DNA from: Prevotella sp. UBA2756
Lineage (GTDB): Bacteria; Bacteroidota; Bacteroidia; Bacteroidales; Bacteroidaceae
Length of the DNA stretch: 35,126 bases
Assembly (NCBI GenBank): GCA_002353205.1
Contig: DEJE01000014.1
Span: forward strand, 133,744 to 168,869
Direction of reading: 5' to 3'
Shown here one piece after another: positions 14,752-23,100 of the stretch (position 1 is the first letter of the stretch; every line of letters begins with the position of its first letter). Under the pieces are notes generated by a model. That model was given only the letters and a program-made list of their open reading frames with translations. It was not told where the DNA came from and did no database searches. The position numbers were made by a program, and so were the translations under genes.

Positions 14752-15762
14752 TTAGTCAATCTGAGCGAGCTTGTTGTCGGAGCCGAGCACGTCGATGATC
14801 TTGTGCTTGTACATCTTCTCCATCTCGTCGCGGGCGGGACCGCAGAACTTACGTGGGTCGAACTCTCCGGGTTTGTCGTGGAGCACGCGGCGCACGGCAG
14901 CGGTGAAGGCCAGACGAGAGTCAGAGTCGATGTTGATCTTGCACACAGCGCTCTTCGAAGCCTTGCGGAGCTGCTCTTCGGGAATACCGATGGCATCGGG
15001 CAGCTTGCCGCCGAGCGAGTTGATCTCGTCGACATACTCCTGGGGCACTGAGCTCGATCCGTGGAGCACGATGGGGAATCCGGGGAGCTTCTCCATGACG
15101 GCGTCGAGGACGTCGAAGGCCAGTGGCGGGGGCACGAGCTTGCCGGTTTTCGGGTCGCGTGTGCACTGCTCGGGTGTGAACTTATAGGCTCCGTGGCTGG
15201 TGCCGATAGAGATGGCGAGCGAGTCGCAGCCCGAACGCTGTGAGAACTCGATGACCTCCTCGGGCTTGGTGTAGTGGCTGACGGCGCTCGACACTTCGTC
15301 TTCAACGCCGGCGAGCACGCCGAGCTCGGCCTCTACGGTGACATCGAACTGGTGAGCATAGTCGACGACCTTCTTGGTCAGTGCGATGTTCTCCTCGAAG
15401 GGGAGCGAACTAGCGTCGATCATGACGCTCGAGAAGCCGTAGTCGATGCAGCTCTTGCAGGTCTCGAAGCTGTCGCCATGGTCGAGGTGCAGCACGATCT
15501 CGGGGTGCTTGCAGCCCAACTCCTTGGCATACTCCACGGCGCCCTGTGCCATGTAGCGCAGCAGCGTGGCGTTGGCGTAGTTGCGTGCGCCCTTCGACAC
15601 CTGCAGGATGACGGGGCTGTTCAGGTCGCTCGAAGCCTTGATGATGGCCTGGAGCTGCTCCATGTTGTTGAAGTTGAATGCCGGGATGGCATAACCGCCG
15701 TTGATGGCGCGCTTGAACATCTCACGGGTGTTCACGAGTCCTAAACTCTTGTAATCTACCAT
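14752..15762 (-). CDS. fba: Fructose-bisphosphate aldolase, class II
   Basis: 336 residues. Zinc-dependent aldolase that interconverts fructose-1,6-bisphosphate with dihydroxyacetone phosphate and glyceraldehyde-3-phosphate in glycolysis and gluconeogenesis. Landmarks: AIPAFNFNNMEQLQAI (about residue 25), the zinc ligand region VLHLDHGDSFETCKSCID (about 90-107), EAELGVLAGVEDE (about 144), SIGTSHGAYKF (about 186) and the second zinc/phosphate segment PIVLHGSSSVPQEYVDEIN (about 230). The start MVDYKSLGL follows a TACCTTTG promoter 40 bases upstream. GTTCATA heptamers occupy the place of the -33 element. Confidence 0.97.
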   Translation of the reverse strand: MVDYKSLGLVNTREMFKRAINGGYAIPAFNFNNMEQLQAIIKASSDLNSPVILQVSKGARNYANATLLRYMAQGAVEYAKELGCKHPEIVLHLDHGDSFETCKSCIDYGFSSVMIDASSLPFEENIALTKKVVDYAHQFDVTVEAELGVLAGVEDEVSSAVSHYTKPEEVIEFSQRSGCDSLAISIGTSHGAYKFTPEQCTRDPKTGKLVPPPLAFDVLDAVMEKLPGFPIVLHGSSSVPQEYVDEINSLGGKLPDAIGIPEEQLRKASKSAVCKINIDSDSRLAFTAAVRRVLHDKPGEFDPRKFCGPARDEMEKMYKHKIIDVLGSDNKLAQID

Positions 15763-15801
15763 AATGCTTTTTTATTTATTAGTTGATAATCTTTTCCAGT
15801 G

Positions 15802-15844
15802 CAAAGGTACAAAAAAGTTCATAGTTCATAGTTCATAGTTCATA
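15802..15844 (-). promoter_or_regulatory. fba promoter with GTTCATA heptamer array upstream
   Basis: The -7 box TACCTTTG is at 15802-15809 on the minus strand. Four perfect GTTCATA heptamers (15817-15844) begin 7 bases upstream, so the position where a -33 TTTG should lie is repeat DNA and no TTTG is present there. Confidence 0.75.
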
Positions 15845-15888
15845 GTTTTTTTTGTCGGGGGGGCTTTTTTTTCATTGGTTAACAGTTT

Positions 15889-15947
15889 TATGTTGCGTTG
15901 AGAACGCAACATACGGGACTTCTTTGGGACTTCTTTGGGGCTTCTTG
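15889..15947. repeat. Perfect hairpin followed by 11-bp tandem repeat
   Basis: TATGTTGCGTT-GAG-AACGCAACATA (15889-15913) is a perfect 11-bp stem with a 3-base loop. Next to it are three 11-bp units, GGGACTTCTTT twice and GGGGCTTCTTG (15915-15947). The block lies after the DUF6377 gene stop. There is no T run, so it is not a standard terminator. Confidence 0.85.
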
Positions 15948-15985
15948 GGGGGCTCGGCCCTTCGGGGGGTGCGCTTTTCTGCCGG

Positions 15986-17674
15986 TCAGTTGTCGATGCG
16001 CTTGACGTGCTCCTCGAAGTGTTCGCGGTCGGCGATGGCTCCGTTCTTGATGCGTGCGCGGTAGTTGTAGATGGTGTTGACGCTGTAGTGGAGGAACTCG
16101 GCTATCTTCGAGCTGTCCTCGATGCCGAGGCGTATGAGTGCGAAGATGCGCAGGCTGGTGTTCATGCGCTCCCCTTTCTGCAGGGTGATGCGTTCCTCGG
16201 GCACGAGGAGGGCGTTGAACTGGTCGACGAAGTCGGGGAAGAGGTGCAGGAAGGCGGCGTCGAAGCTGTCGTAGAGCTCCTCGAGCTCCTTGTCCTTGAA
16301 CTCTTGCGAGCGTGTCATGTTGTAGAGTTCCTGGTATTCGCGGTTCTTCACCATCTTGTTGACGCGCTTGCGGAACTGGTCCATCTTGTCGATATAGATG
16401 GAGCACAGACGCATGAAGCGCCCTACATACTCCTCCTTGACGCGCCCGGCCTCGGCGATGCGCTGGTTGAGCTGCGAGAGCTGTGTGTTCTTGGCCGTGA
16501 GCTGGCTGTTGAGCGTGGATAGCTGGGTGTTGAGTGTGGAAAGCTGACTGTTGGAGGCAGAGAGCTGGTCGTTCTTCTGGTGGAGCTCGTCGCGTGCGGC
16601 GGCGAGGCGTTTGCGCTGGCTGTTCACGTAGAAGAGTGTTGCCACGAGGCTGAGTGCGAGCACGCTGACGGCCACGAGGAGCAGACGGAGCTGCCCCTTG
16701 GCGCGCTCGTTCTCGTCGCGATAGGCACGGTCGATGGAGAGGAGGAGCGGCTGTATCTGCCAGTTGCGCACACGCGAGCCGAAGCGTCCGGCGCAGTCGC
16801 TGGCGAAGTTGATATATCGCGAGGCGCGGTTGATGTCGCCCTGCATCATGAGCTGGTTGCACACCTCCCACATGGAGCCTTGGTTCATCACGGCGTTGCG
16901 CACGTCGGCGAGTGCCGACTCCACCACCCAGCGCATCATCTGCACGCTGTCGCCCGCCGCCTTGTACTCCAAGTAGCGGTAGAGGGCAGTGAGGGCGAAG
17001 GGGTGCGAGCCTGGTTCTACGAGGCGGAGCCAGTGGTCGTTGATGGCCATCGACTCTTTCAGCCTGTTGTTGTTCAGCAGATCCTGCTCGCGGAGGCAGA
17101 GCACAGCGTTGTTATCGGGCGGCAGGGTGGCATACATCAGCTGCTTGTAGTGCTCGGCTTTGGTGGTGTAGAGCTCGCGCTGTCCCGGCACGTGGCTGTA
17201 GTAGGCCAGTTCGCCGAACACATGGCGGCACGCTTCGTAGTACCGGCCGAGGGCCACGCTGTCGATGGCCGCTGGCTGCACCTCGTCGAGGATGGCCTGA
17301 GCCTCGTCGAACATGCCGGTGTTGCTGCATTGCAGGGCGAGGAGCGATCGGCACTCGTCGGCCCGTGAGCGCTGTCCCATCTGTTCGCTGAGGCGTATGC
17401 ACGTCTGCAGGTAGACGATGGCCGAGTCGTTGATGAAGGGCATGTATTCCTGATAGAGGCTGCGGGCGATGTCGTAGCGCGTCGGTGTGTCGGTGGCGGC
17501 GTCGTATTGCTGTCTGAGGGTGGCGATGCGCTGCTCCTTAGCCTCGACAAACGATGCCGTGGCGGCGATGGCCTCGTCGAGACAGTGGTAGAGCGAGTCG
17601 AGATTCTGTGCTTGCAGATGCCCTGTGAGCATGCTGGCAAGCACCGCCGTCAGCAGTCGTAGCAATACTCTCAT
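15986..17674 (-). CDS. DUF6377 regulator: TPR-like sensor, one membrane span, coiled coil, HTH
   Basis: 562 residues. Signal/anchor N-terminus ending LTGHLQAQ, then an all-helical TPR-like region (about 25-320) expected in the periplasm, one membrane span (LRLLLVAVSVLALSLVATLF, about 328-348), a coiled coil (about 355-400) and a cytoplasmic C-terminal region with a helix-turn-helix pattern RLGIEDSSKIAEFLHYSVNT (about 515-535). This is the architecture of Bacteroidota one-protein membrane regulators of the DUF6377 group, proposed to sense a periplasmic signal and control transcription; target and signal are unknown. In the coiled coil, two 21-base DNA repeats (18 of 21 identical) encode QLSTLNTQLSTLNS, which matches the translation of a CTCTCAA heptanucleotide repeat. 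Divergent from rsmA. Confidence 0.82.
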   Translation of the reverse strand: MRVLLRLLTAVLASMLTGHLQAQNLDSLYHCLDEAIAATASFVEAKEQRIATLRQQYDAATDTPTRYDIARSLYQEYMPFINDSAIVYLQTCIRLSEQMGQRSRADECRSLLALQCSNTGMFDEAQAILDEVQPAAIDSVALGRYYEACRHVFGELAYYSHVPGQRELYTTKAEHYKQLMYATLPPDNNAVLCLREQDLLNNNRLKESMAINDHWLRLVEPGSHPFALTALYRYLEYKAAGDSVQMMRWVVESALADVRNAVMNQGSMWEVCNQLMMQGDINRASRYINFASDCAGRFGSRVRNWQIQPLLLSIDRAYRDENERAKGQLRLLLVAVSVLALSLVATLFYVNSQRKRLAAARDELHQKNDQLSASNSQLSTLNTQLSTLNSQLTAKNTQLSQLNQRIAEAGRVKEEYVGRFMRLCSIYIDKMDQFRKRVNKMVKNREYQELYNMTRSQEFKDKELEELYDSFDAAFLHLFPDFVDQFNALLVPEERITLQKGERMNTSLRIFALIRLGIEDSSKIAEFLHYSVNTIYNYRARIKNGAIADREHFEEHVKRIDN

Positions 17675-17698
17675 CTTTTTTTTCTCTGGTTAGTTGTG

Positions 17699-17706
17699 CA
17701 AAAATA
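17699..17706 (-). promoter_or_regulatory. Promoter -7 box of the DUF6377 gene
   Basis: Minus-strand TATTTTTG fits TAnnTTTG, 25 bases before the ATG, giving a short leader. Confidence 0.7.
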
Positions 17707-17777
17707 CGGAAAATATCTGACAACAGCAAGAAAAACGCGCGAAAAAAAGGCATGGAGCCGAAATGTGGAGCGCGGCG

Positions 17778-17809
17778 TTTGGCCGTTTGCGCTTTTTTGC
17801 GTACATTTG
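17778..17809 (+). promoter_or_regulatory. Promoter of rsmA
   Basis: TTTG (17778-17781), 20-base spacer, TACATTTG (17802-17809). Transcription should begin near 17816, leaving a leader of only about 10 to 20 bases and excluding the longer upstream reading of the frame. Confidence 0.78.
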
Positions 17810-17825
17810 TAGGCACAACCAAACG

Positions 17826-18638
17826 ATGAATGGCATGAGACAAGTGAGACCGAAGAAGAACCTGGGCCAGCACTTCCTGACCGACCTGTCGATAGCGCGC
17901 GCTATCGCCGACACGGTGGATGCCTGTCCGGAGCTGCCTGTGCTCGAGGTGGGTCCGGGCATGGGCGTGATGACACAGTATCTGGTGGAGAAGCCGCGCG
18001 AGCTGAAGGTGGTGGAGATAGACCGCGAGAGCGTGCAGTACCTGCATGAGCACTTCCCTCGTCTGCGCGAGAACATCCTGGGCGAGGACTTTCTCAGGAT
18101 GGACCTGACGAAGGTGTTCGACGGCCGTCCGTTCGTGCTGACGGGCAACTACCCGTACGACATCTCGTCGCAGATTTTCTTCAAGATGCTCGACAACCGC
18201 GACCTCATCCCGTGCTGCACGGGCATGATCCAGCGCGAGGTGGCGCAGCGCATGGCGTCAGAACCCGGCACGAAGGCCTACGGCATCCTATCGGTGCTGA
18301 TGCAGGCTTGGTACGACGTGGAGTATCTGTTCACCGTCGACGAGCATGTGTTCAACCCGCCGCCCAAGGTGAAGAGCGCGGTGATCCGGCTGACGCGCAA
18401 CCGCGTGGAGCGCTTAGGCTGCGACGAGGTGCTCTTCAAGCGCGTGGTGAAGGCGGTGTTCGGGCAGCGCCGGAAGATGCTGCGCGTCAGCCTGCGCCAG
18501 TTGTTCACGGCAGGCCAGCCCCGCGTGGGCTTCTACGAGCAGCCGGTCATGACGCGTCGGCCCGAGCAGCTGAGCATCCGGGAGTTTGTGGAGCTGACGA
18601 ATATGGTAGAGGGGGAGCTGAAAGGTGACAGTTCATAG
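17826..18638 (+). CDS. rsmA: 16S rRNA (adenine(1518)-N(6)/adenine(1519)-N(6))-dimethyltransferase
   Basis: 270 residues from 17826 (a second ATG at 17835 is equally possible). RsmA/KsgA dimethylates two adjacent adenines in the 3' hairpin of 16S rRNA using S-adenosylmethionine, late in small-subunit assembly. Landmarks: RPKKNLGQHFLTD (about residue 8), the AdoMet motif LEVGPGMGVMTQYL (about 40), the acidic VVEIDRESVQYL, the catalytic NYPYDISSQIFFKML (variant of N-L-P-Y, about 108) and the C-terminal helical domain with VFNPPPKVKSAVIRL. The frame is open back to 17763 but the promoter rules that out. The last three residues and the stop TAG (18636-18638) lie at or inside the first unit of a GTTCATA heptamer array. 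Confidence 0.95.
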   Translation: MNGMRQVRPKKNLGQHFLTDLSIARAIADTVDACPELPVLEVGPGMGVMTQYLVEKPRELKVVEIDRESVQYLHEHFPRLRENILGEDFLRMDLTKVFDGRPFVLTGNYPYDISSQIFFKMLDNRDLIPCCTGMIQREVAQRMASEPGTKAYGILSVLMQAWYDVEYLFTVDEHVFNPPPKVKSAVIRLTRNRVERLGCDEVLFKRVVKAVFGQRRKMLRVSLRQLFTAGQPRVGFYEQPVMTRRPEQLSIREFVELTNMVEGELKGDSS

Positions 18639-18665
18639 TTGATAGTTCATAGTTCATAGTTGGGA
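18631..18665. repeat. GTTCATA heptamer array at the rsmA stop
   Basis: Five 7-base units (GTTCATA, GTTGATA, GTTCATA, GTTCATA, GTTGGGA). The rsmA stop codon is inside the first unit, and TAG recurs every 7 bases, giving stops in all three frames. The array fills the gap to the convergent PAP2 gene. Confidence 0.93.
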
Positions 18666-18678
18666 GGTGATCCTCCTT

Positions 18679-19377
18679 TCACCCTTCACCTGCCGCCAGG
18701 AGAAGGAGAACGAGCGTGAGAAGGAAGGTGGCGATGACGGGCCAGGGCTCGCTGTCGTAGATTTCCTGAGGCTCGGGCATCGGGTGACGGAGGGCCACAC
18801 GCGCGTACATATAATTATATGTGCGGTACACGATGACTCCGATGAGGCAGCCCAGCAACGCACCGGCCAGGATGTCGGTGGGGAAATGGACGCCGAGGAA
18901 CATGCGCGAATAGCAGGAGCCGCAGGCCCACGCCACGGTGCACGCCGCGATGCACGGCTTGCGATAGAGCAAGGCGAGAAATGTTGCCACGGCGAAACCG
19001 TTGCTGGCATGGTTCGACGGGAACCCGTATCGACCGCCTCGATAGCCGTTGACATAGCTCAGCATGTCCATGACGGCCGGGTCGTGGCTGGGTCGCAGAC
19101 GGGCTATCCACGGCTTCAGCGTGCTGGCGATGACGAAGTCGCTCAGCAGGAAGAGCAGTGCCACGGAGAGCACCATGACAAGTGCACCGCGCCACGTGTT
19201 GTGTCTGAGCAGACACCACACGGCGACGATGGCCATCGGCATCCAGGTGAACTTGTCGGTATAGTTCACCCAAAAGTGACTGTAGGCGTCGGAAGCCGGA
19301 AAATTGATGGCGGAGATCAGACTATAGTCTGCTTCGCGCACCCAGTCGACGAGGGTGTTTTGTGTTTCGTATGCCAT
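18679..19377 (-). CDS. PAP2-family membrane phosphatase
   Basis: 232 residues with about six hydrophobic segments. The three motifs of the type 2 phosphatidic acid phosphatase superfamily are present: KPWIARLRP (about residue 90), PSNHASNG (about 120) and SRMFLGVHFPTDILAG (about 157-172), carrying the catalytic His/Arg/Asp set at the periplasmic face. Likely substrates are undecaprenyl pyrophosphate or another lipid phosphate; the family does not tell which. The start at MAYETQN is chosen because the -7 box TACCTTTG (19399-19406) overlaps any earlier start. TTAAGAG heptamers sit directly upstream of the promoter. Convergent with rsmA, 40 bases apart. Confidence 0.9.
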   Translation of the reverse strand: MAYETQNTLVDWVREADYSLISAINFPASDAYSHFWVNYTDKFTWMPMAIVAVWCLLRHNTWRGALVMVLSVALLFLLSDFVIASTLKPWIARLRPSHDPAVMDMLSYVNGYRGGRYGFPSNHASNGFAVATFLALLYRKPCIAACTVAWACGSCYSRMFLGVHFPTDILAGALLGCLIGVIVYRTYNYMYARVALRHPMPEPQEIYDSEPWPVIATFLLTLVLLLLAAGEG

Positions 19378-19398
19378 GCTTGAATGTTTATCGCGGTG

Positions 19399-19406
19399 CA
19401 AAGGTA
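19399..19406 (-). promoter_or_regulatory. Promoter -7 box of the PAP2 gene
   Basis: Minus-strand TACCTTTG, 22 bases before the ATG. The -33 position falls in TTAAGAG heptamers (19417 onward), as at fba. Confidence 0.75.
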
Positions 19407-19416
19407 GACAAAATAA

Positions 19417-19670
19417 TTAAGAGTTAAGAATTAAGAGTTAAGAAATAAAAGGGAAGAGGGAAGAATTAAGGGGGAAGAAGCCCCACCCCGGCCCCATTCC
19501 CGCTGACGCGCCTACCCGTAGCCTTTCCCGAAGGAGAGGGAGAATGAAGAGGGAAGAAGGAAGAGGGAAGGATTAAAGGTCCCACCCGACTCCCCCGAGG
19601 GGGAGAAATTACCACCTCTTGGAAAGCCTCCCCTCGGGGAGGTATGGAGGGGGCCGCAGTTAAGAGTTAA
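19417..19670. repeat. Mosaic repeat block: heptamers, 68-bp GC element copy 2, heptamers, second GC palindrome
   Basis: 19417-19479: nine heptamers (TTAAGAG drifting to GGAAGAA). 19476-19543: perfect reverse complement of 5591-5658. 19542-19576: five heptamers (GAATGAA, GAGGGAA and similar). About 19580-19660: GC-rich palindromes (CTCCCCCGAGGGGGAG and CCTCCCCTCGGGGAGG). Then two TTAAGAG-like units up to the msrC gene. Nothing coding is seen in this 307-base gap. Confidence 0.92.
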
Positions 19671-19684
19671 TAAACTATTTGAAG

Positions 19685-20161
19685 ATGGAAGATAAGGTAA
19701 GAAAATATGAGGAACTGGCAGCACAGGTGAAGAGCCTGATTGCCGGTGAGAGCAACGAGGTGAGCGTGCTGGCCAACGTTTCGGCCGCCATCCGCGAACA
19801 GATGGGCTTCTTCTGGGTGGGATTTTACCTGGTGGAGGGTGAGCAATTGGTGCTGGGTCCGTTCCAAGGCAGCGTGGCCTGCTACCGCATACCCTACGGA
19901 AAGGGTGTGTGCGGCAGCGCATGGGCAGAGCGTCGGACACTGGTGGTGCCCGACGTGGAAGCGTTCCCGGGACACATCGCGTGCAGCTCGCTGAGCCGTT
20001 CGGAGATTGTGGTGCCGCTGTGGACGCAGGCTGGCGACGGCAAGGGCTCCGTCTGGGGCGTCTTAGACATTGACAGCACGGAACTGTCGACATTCGACGA
20101 GACAGACCGCGTGTGGTTAGAAAAGATTTGCGAGCTGGTCAGCCAGTGTCTGAAAGGTTGA
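19685..20161 (+). CDS. msrC: Free methionine-(R)-sulfoxide reductase (GAF domain)
   Basis: 158 residues, a single cytoplasmic GAF domain. This enzyme reduces free methionine-R-sulfoxide with electrons from thioredoxin, an oxidative-damage repair step. The three conserved cysteines of the fRMsr/YebR family are visible in context: QGSVACYRIPYG, GKGVCGSAW and FPGHIACSSLSRSE, along with the ending GVLDIDST. The ATG at 19685 (MEDKVRKYEEL) is taken; a TTG two codons earlier is less likely. The 3' end overlaps the convergent DUF2723 gene by 45 bases. Confidence 0.93.
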   Translation: MEDKVRKYEELAAQVKSLIAGESNEVSVLANVSAAIREQMGFFWVGFYLVEGEQLVLGPFQGSVACYRIPYGKGVCGSAWAERRTLVVPDVEAFPGHIACSSLSRSEIVVPLWTQAGDGKGSVWGVLDIDSTELSTFDETDRVWLEKICELVSQCLKG

Positions 20162-23100
20162 GCGCATCGAACCGGCCTCGGGCATGCCCGTAGCCTCGGC
20201 AACTTCGAGGATGCGGCGCATGAAGTAGAGCTGGCGCGAACAGCGTTCGGCACTTGCAGCGACGGCCGACGGCGAGAGGTAGAACGAGAGCATCTGCACG
20301 GCCGAGCGCCACAACAGCCTGATGCGCGCGGCGGCCTGCTGGCTGTCGCCGATGAGGGCATAGGCTCGTGCCACGTCAAGATCGGAGCCCATCAGGAAGT
20401 CGGCGGGGACCGTGGAAAGCGGGACGACCGTGTCAGCGCGTCGCAAGACGTTGCGGGCGCGGTCGTCGTCGTGTTCGCTGATAAGGTGAAGTGCCAGCTG
20501 GACAAAGAGCCGACGGTAGCGGTAGGCCATGCCCCGTGCGGTCTCGTCGTGATAGACGGCAGGGTCGTTGATGCCGCGGAAGCGGAAGTGGTGCATCAGC
20601 AGGTCGTAGGTCTTGGCCGTGTCCATGCGCGGCACGGAGTCGGGCTGGGGCGTGAACCGCGCGGCGAGACCCTCCACGACGGTGTAGTCCTGAAGGTTCA
20701 GGTAGTCGTCCTCGCCCACCGAGGTGGCCACATAGAGCGGCCGTTGCGAGCTGTGGCGCAGCAGTTCGGTGAGCGCCAGTTCCTGTTTGTAGAGTACGCG
20801 GCGTCCATGGAGAGGGATTCGCCACTGGTTGCCGAGCTCGAGCGTGTCGGACGACAGGTCGTGCAGGTCGTAGGCATCGTTGCGTCCGGTGATGTAGTCG
20901 GCAGGATCCCACTCGATGGGGAGCGCCGGTGAGTCGTAAGCCTGCCGTCGCAGCTGGTCGATGTACCAGTCGGTCTGCAGGTACGACATGTTGCAGACGC
21001 GCGCATCGGTGCGGAATCCCTCCACCTCCTGTGCATACCAGAGCGGAAAGGTGTCGTTGTCGCCGTTGGTCAGGATGACGGGATTGCCCTCGGCTGGAAG
21101 CGATGCGAGATAGTTGTGGCCAGCGTCGGCGCAGATGTAACGGCCCGAACGGTCGTGGTCGTCCCAGTTCTCGGAAGCCATCCGCAGGGGAACGGACAGC
21201 GACGCCACGGCAGCAAGCACCGCCAGAGCGAGGTTGGCGTGCCGCGGCGGCAGGACATGACGGCGCTTCAGCACCGGCAGACGCGAAAGACCCGATGACA
21301 ACACACGCCGCAACAGGTCCGACAACCCCGCGACCCCCATGCCGCACCAGACGGCAAAGGCGTAGAAAGAGCCAGCGTAAGCGTAGTCGCGTTCGCGCGG
21401 CTGGCCGGGAGTCTGGTTCAGATAGACCACGATGGCCAGTCCGGTCATGAGGAAGAGCATCCCTACGACGTGACATTGGCGCACGCCTCTCCGCCCGTTG
21501 GCGCAGAGCTGCCACACGATGCCGATGATGCCGAGCAGCAGTGGCAGACAGTAGTAGACGTTGTGACCGCGGTTGTGCTGCAGCTCGTCGGGCAACAGGC
21601 GCTGGTCGCCGAGCCTCCAGTTGTCGAGAGGGGCGAATCCCGAGAGCCAGTTGCCGTGTTCAGGCTCGCCGTGGCTCTGCAGGTCGTTCTGTCTCCCTGC
21701 GAAATTCCAGAGGAAATAGCGCCAATACATGAAGTTGCACTGATAAGAAAGGAAGAAACGCAGGTTGTCCCACTGCGACGGCATGCGCACGGGTACGCTC
21801 TCGCCGCAGCGGTCGTACCACGTCTCGCGGCCGTGGTTGCCGCCGGTCCAAGCCTCGTAAGCCTGCGCATGACGCGGATTCCACATGCGCGGAAAGAGCA
21901 TCTGCTGCTCGTAACGGTAGTCTGAATGGTGGGCAGTGACGATATACTGGTCCTTTTCGCCCTCGCTCTCCTTGGGCTTGCGCTGGTAGATGGCCTTTCC
22001 TTCGTTGACGTCGGGCACGCAGTAGTTCCCCTCCACGCGCAGACGGGGCTGGGACGTGTAGGCTTGTCCGTAAAGCAGAGGACCGTGTTCGTACTGGTCG
22101 CGCGCCAAGTAGCGCCCCAACGCGAAGATGTCCTTCGGCGCATTCTGGTTCATCGGCGTGTTGGCCGAGGCTCGGACGAACGTGACGGCGTAGCTGCCGT
22201 AGCCGAGCAGCAGCATGAGCAGGCAGAGCAGCGAGGTGTTGGCGACGCGCATGCAGTGACGCTGCGTGTAGACAATGGCAGCGAAGAGCAGCGGGAATAA
22301 TATAATAAGGTATAGAATGAGCCCTGTGTTGAACCGAAAACCGAGACCGTTGACCAGCAACAGCTCGCACCATCCGCCCAAGGTGCAGACACCGGGAATG
22401 ATACCGAAGAGGATGACGGCGATGAGAAGGAAAGAGAAAGCGAGGGCCAGGAGCGTACCAAAACGTCGTCCGCCGGGGTAACGACGGTGATAGAACACAA
22501 GAACGATGGCAGGCAGACACAGCAAGTTGAGCAGATGGACGCCGATGGAAAGGCCCATCAGGTAAGCAATGAGCACCAGCCAGCGGTCGCTCTGCGGCTC
22601 GTCGGCGTGTTCTTCCCACTTCAGGGCGAGCCAGAAGACAGCGGCAGTGAAGGCAGAGCTGAAGGCGTAGACCTCGCCTTCGACGGCCGAGAACCAGAAG
22701 GTGTCGCTGAAGGTGTAGATGAGCGAGCCCACAAAAGCCGAGGCTTCGATGAGAATCAGCTTGCGGAGGGAGAATGAGTTATCCAAAGCCAAGGCGGCCG
22801 CGGCCCCCCCTACGGCCCCCGAGGGGGCTTCATTAGTTTGGAGTGCTGAAGCCTTTGTGTCCTCATTGGGAGACGACAAGGGGACCAACAGCCTTCGCAC
22901 GAGATGACTGATGGTAAGGAAGAGGAAGAGGATGGTGAGTGCAGAAAGCAATGCACTCATGAGGTTGACCATGCGGGCCACATCGTCGGGCGAGGAGGCA
23001 AACTGCGAAAAAAGATTGGCCGTGAGCATGAAGAAGGGTGCTCCTGGTGGGTGACCGACCTCGAGTTTATAACCCGAAAGAATGAATTCGGGACAGTCCC

